Made by a program: the position numbers and the translations under genes | Part shown: piece by piece, positions 63,019 through 64,000 of the stretch | How positions within the stretch are numbered: position 1 is the first letter of the stretch | How the letters are laid out: the number at the start of each line of letters is the position of its first letter | The notes under the pieces: model-generated | Told to the model about the DNA's origin: nothing | The model's input: the letters and a program-made list of their open reading frames with translations, nothing else | Databases searched by the model: none | Source of the DNA: Lachnospiraceae bacterium | GTDB taxonomy: Bacteria > Bacillota > Clostridia > Lachnospirales > Lachnospiraceae | Assembly (NCBI GenBank): GCA_021202335.1 | Contig: JAJQDE010000042.1 | Span: 2,320-66,319 of the forward strand | DNA length: 64,000 nt | Direction: 5' to 3'

Positions 63019-63237
63019 AATCTGGAATGTGCGATAACTCTTGTCATTTTGAACCTACATCACTTTAAACGGGATTCCTATATTGCCTGATTAATGTCAA
63101 GCCTCCCATTGATGGTCAGAGGAAGACAGCGAGATGGTTGCGGTTGCCCACCTGGCATTTAGCTGGGAGTCAAAATACAGGAGCCGGCATTTTGGGGATA
63201 TACGAATGAAAAAAGCAGCCCGGGCGGCTGCTTTTTT
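63019..63237 (+). ncRNA. ssrS: Probable 6S RNA (SsrS)
   Basis: There is no reading frame, but a promoter precedes and a terminator ends this RNA of about 190-220 bases. Its two ends pair over a long distance: CTGGAATGT (63022-63030) with GCATTTTGG (63187-63195), CTCTTGT (63038-63044) with ACAGGAG (63177-63183), and ATTTTGA (63046-63052) with TCAAAAT (63170-63176). A central apical hairpin contains GCCTCCC...GGTCAGAGG. A rod with paired ends and an open centre is the 6S RNA shape, which mimics an open promoter and binds sigma-A RNA polymerase. The sequence also resembles clostridial 6S RNAs from memory. Another structured RNA is possible. Confidence 0.68.
63209..63237 (+). terminator. Terminator of the structured RNA
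   Basis: AAAAAAGCAGCC (63209-63220) pairs perfectly with GGCTGCTTTTTT (63226-63237) around a five-base loop. Confidence 0.9.
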
Positions 63238-63331
63238 GCTCGTATGGGAAAGCGTGTCCTTCGGCGCTGACTATTAAACCTTATCAGTATGGAGGTATGG
63301 AGCCATTCGCAAAAACAGCCGTCAAAAATTC

Positions 63332-64000
63332 GTGCTAAAGAAGCTGTCGGCGGTTCTGCTGTGGTGTATTCTGGCAGCAGGAATTTATTGGTGCAGCGCT
63401 TCCACAAAGGAGAGCGGGGAAACGAATGAGCCTGAAAGCGCTAAGGCGCCTGAAGCTGACGAAACGGCGGATGAAGGCAATGCCGCGGACGACGAGGAAA
63501 GCGCATTGTCCGACAGCATCAGGGTTTTAATAAAAACGGATGATTTTGGAGGCATTTACCATGATGAGCTGAAGGTCGTGTGTGAGGAAGGTCTTGTCGC
63601 CTGCTGCGGCAGTAATTGGGTGGAATATACGCCCGGGGAGGAATGTATTGTCAATTCCGAAAGCTTTCGCGATGCGGAGGATTTTCTGATTACATTGACC
63701 GGAAACAATGGAGCGCCCCTTTGCATTGCCAACCTTAAGCGGAGCGCGGACGCCTCGTACAGGGGAAGCCTGGAGTGCCGGCTTACGGCAGAGGGGATTG
63801 TGGTTATAAACGAGCTTAAGGTTGAGGAGTATTTATATGGGGTGGTTCCGAGCGAAATGCAGTCGTCGTACCCGCATGAGGCGTTGAAGGCGCAGGCAAT
63901 CAGTGCGCGTACATACACCTATTATCACAAAAAAAGCTATGCTTATCCCGAATGGAGCGCGCATGTGGACGACAGCACGGCTTTTCAGGTATATAAAAAC
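63332..64000 (+). CDS. SpoIID/LytB-domain protein, 5' part
   Basis: The frame is open from 63278 to the window end. Near the end, KVEEYLYGVVPSEMQSSYPH, EALKAQAISARTYTYYH is the SpoIID/LytB signature. An N-terminal hydrophobic segment (LSAVLLWCILAAGIYW) is a signal anchor, followed by an acidic linker. There is no in-frame ATG. The first standard start is GTG at 63332 without a ribosome site; GGAGG at 63291-63295 would instead fit an ATT at 63305. SpoIID-type proteins cut or modify peptidoglycan in sporulation; LytB-type ones act on amidases. Confidence 0.78.
   Translation, partial: MLKKLSAVLLWCILAAGIYWCSASTKESGETNEPESAKAPEADETADEGNAADDEESALSDSIRVLIKTDDFGGIYHDELKVVCEEGLVACCGSNWVEYTPGEECIVNSESFRDAEDFLITLTGNNGAPLCIANLKRSADASYRGSLECRLTAEGIVVINELKVEEYLYGVVPSEMQSSYPHEALKAQAISARTYTYYHKKSYAYPEWSAHVDDSTAFQVYKN

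Noticed and set aside
63297-63338. Short ATG frame after GGAGG before the SpoIID-like gene
   Set aside because: It gives only 13 residues and the ATG is one base from the SD; kept only as part of the start-codon puzzle.

Overview
The window looks like chromosome of a motile, Gram-positive, anaerobic gut-type Firmicute, most likely a Lachnospiraceae relative of Roseburia or Butyrivibrio. The reasons are the FliY/CheC/CheD/SigD type of flagellar and chemotaxis locus, BspA-like and Big2-type surface proteins, a lipoprotein-dependent sugar ABC importer beside a GH2 beta-galactosidase, and Shine-Dalgarno (SD) sequences of the AGGAGG type. The genus assignment is an inference. No tRNA, rRNA, IS element, prophage or CRISPR array was found.

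Layout. (1) 1-3150: the 3' part of a repeat-rich BspA-like surface protein, closed by a terminator. (2) 3245-40302: one co-directional fla/che locus of about 37 kb. It starts at a clear sigma-A-type promoter and runs flgB-flgC-fliE-fliF-fliG-fliH-fliI-fliJ-motE/ylxF-like-fliK-flgD-TIGR02530-like-flgE-flbD-motA-motB-fliL-fliM-fliY-cheY-fliO-fliP-fliQ-fliR-flhB-flhA-flhF-flhG-PilZ-cheB-cheA-cheW-cheC-cheD-membrane protein-sigD-fapA-small protein-DUF6115/SwrB-like-MltG-like, and ends at a strong terminator. Gene order follows the Bacillus subtilis fla/che operon, including rpsB-tsf immediately downstream. Differences are motAB inside the operon, a PilZ protein before cheB, and four genes in the place where Bacillus has swrB. 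Flagellin, cap, hook-junction, flgG/flgF, flgM, csrA/fliW and cheR genes are not here. (3) 40528-42256: rpsB-tsf and terminator. (4) 42300-44292: a condensation/acetyltransferase-like enzyme overlapping a zinc-ribbon membrane protein (DUF6320-like).

(5) 44475-50771: sugar-binding lipoprotein, two permeases and lacZ, a beta-galactoside uptake and hydrolysis operon without its own ATPase. (6) 50786-53268, minus strand: an OPT-family transporter and a small four-helix membrane protein. (7) 53454-56922: a copper operon with a CsoR-type operator inside its promoter, csoR, a membrane-tethered HMA protein, and copA with a C-terminal HMA domain that may also be translated separately. It is followed by a 1246-residue secreted transglutaminase/Big2 protein (56974-60714). 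(8) 60847-62907: a REC-GGDEF(degenerate)-EAL protein, probably a c-di-GMP phosphodiesterase. (9) 62984-63237: a promoter, a structured RNA that best fits 6S RNA, and a terminator. (10) 63332-64000: the 5' part of a SpoIID/LytB-domain gene that runs off the window.

How it works together: the central locus builds the flagellar basal body, export gate, hook and stator, and holds most of the chemotaxis pathway (CheA/W/Y/B/C/D plus FliY). PilZ and REC-EAL genes suggest c-di-GMP input to motility. The least described parts are the genes between sigD and rpsB, the promoter-plus-perfect-hairpin before flbD, the tandem repeat before sigD, and the copA/copZ arrangement.
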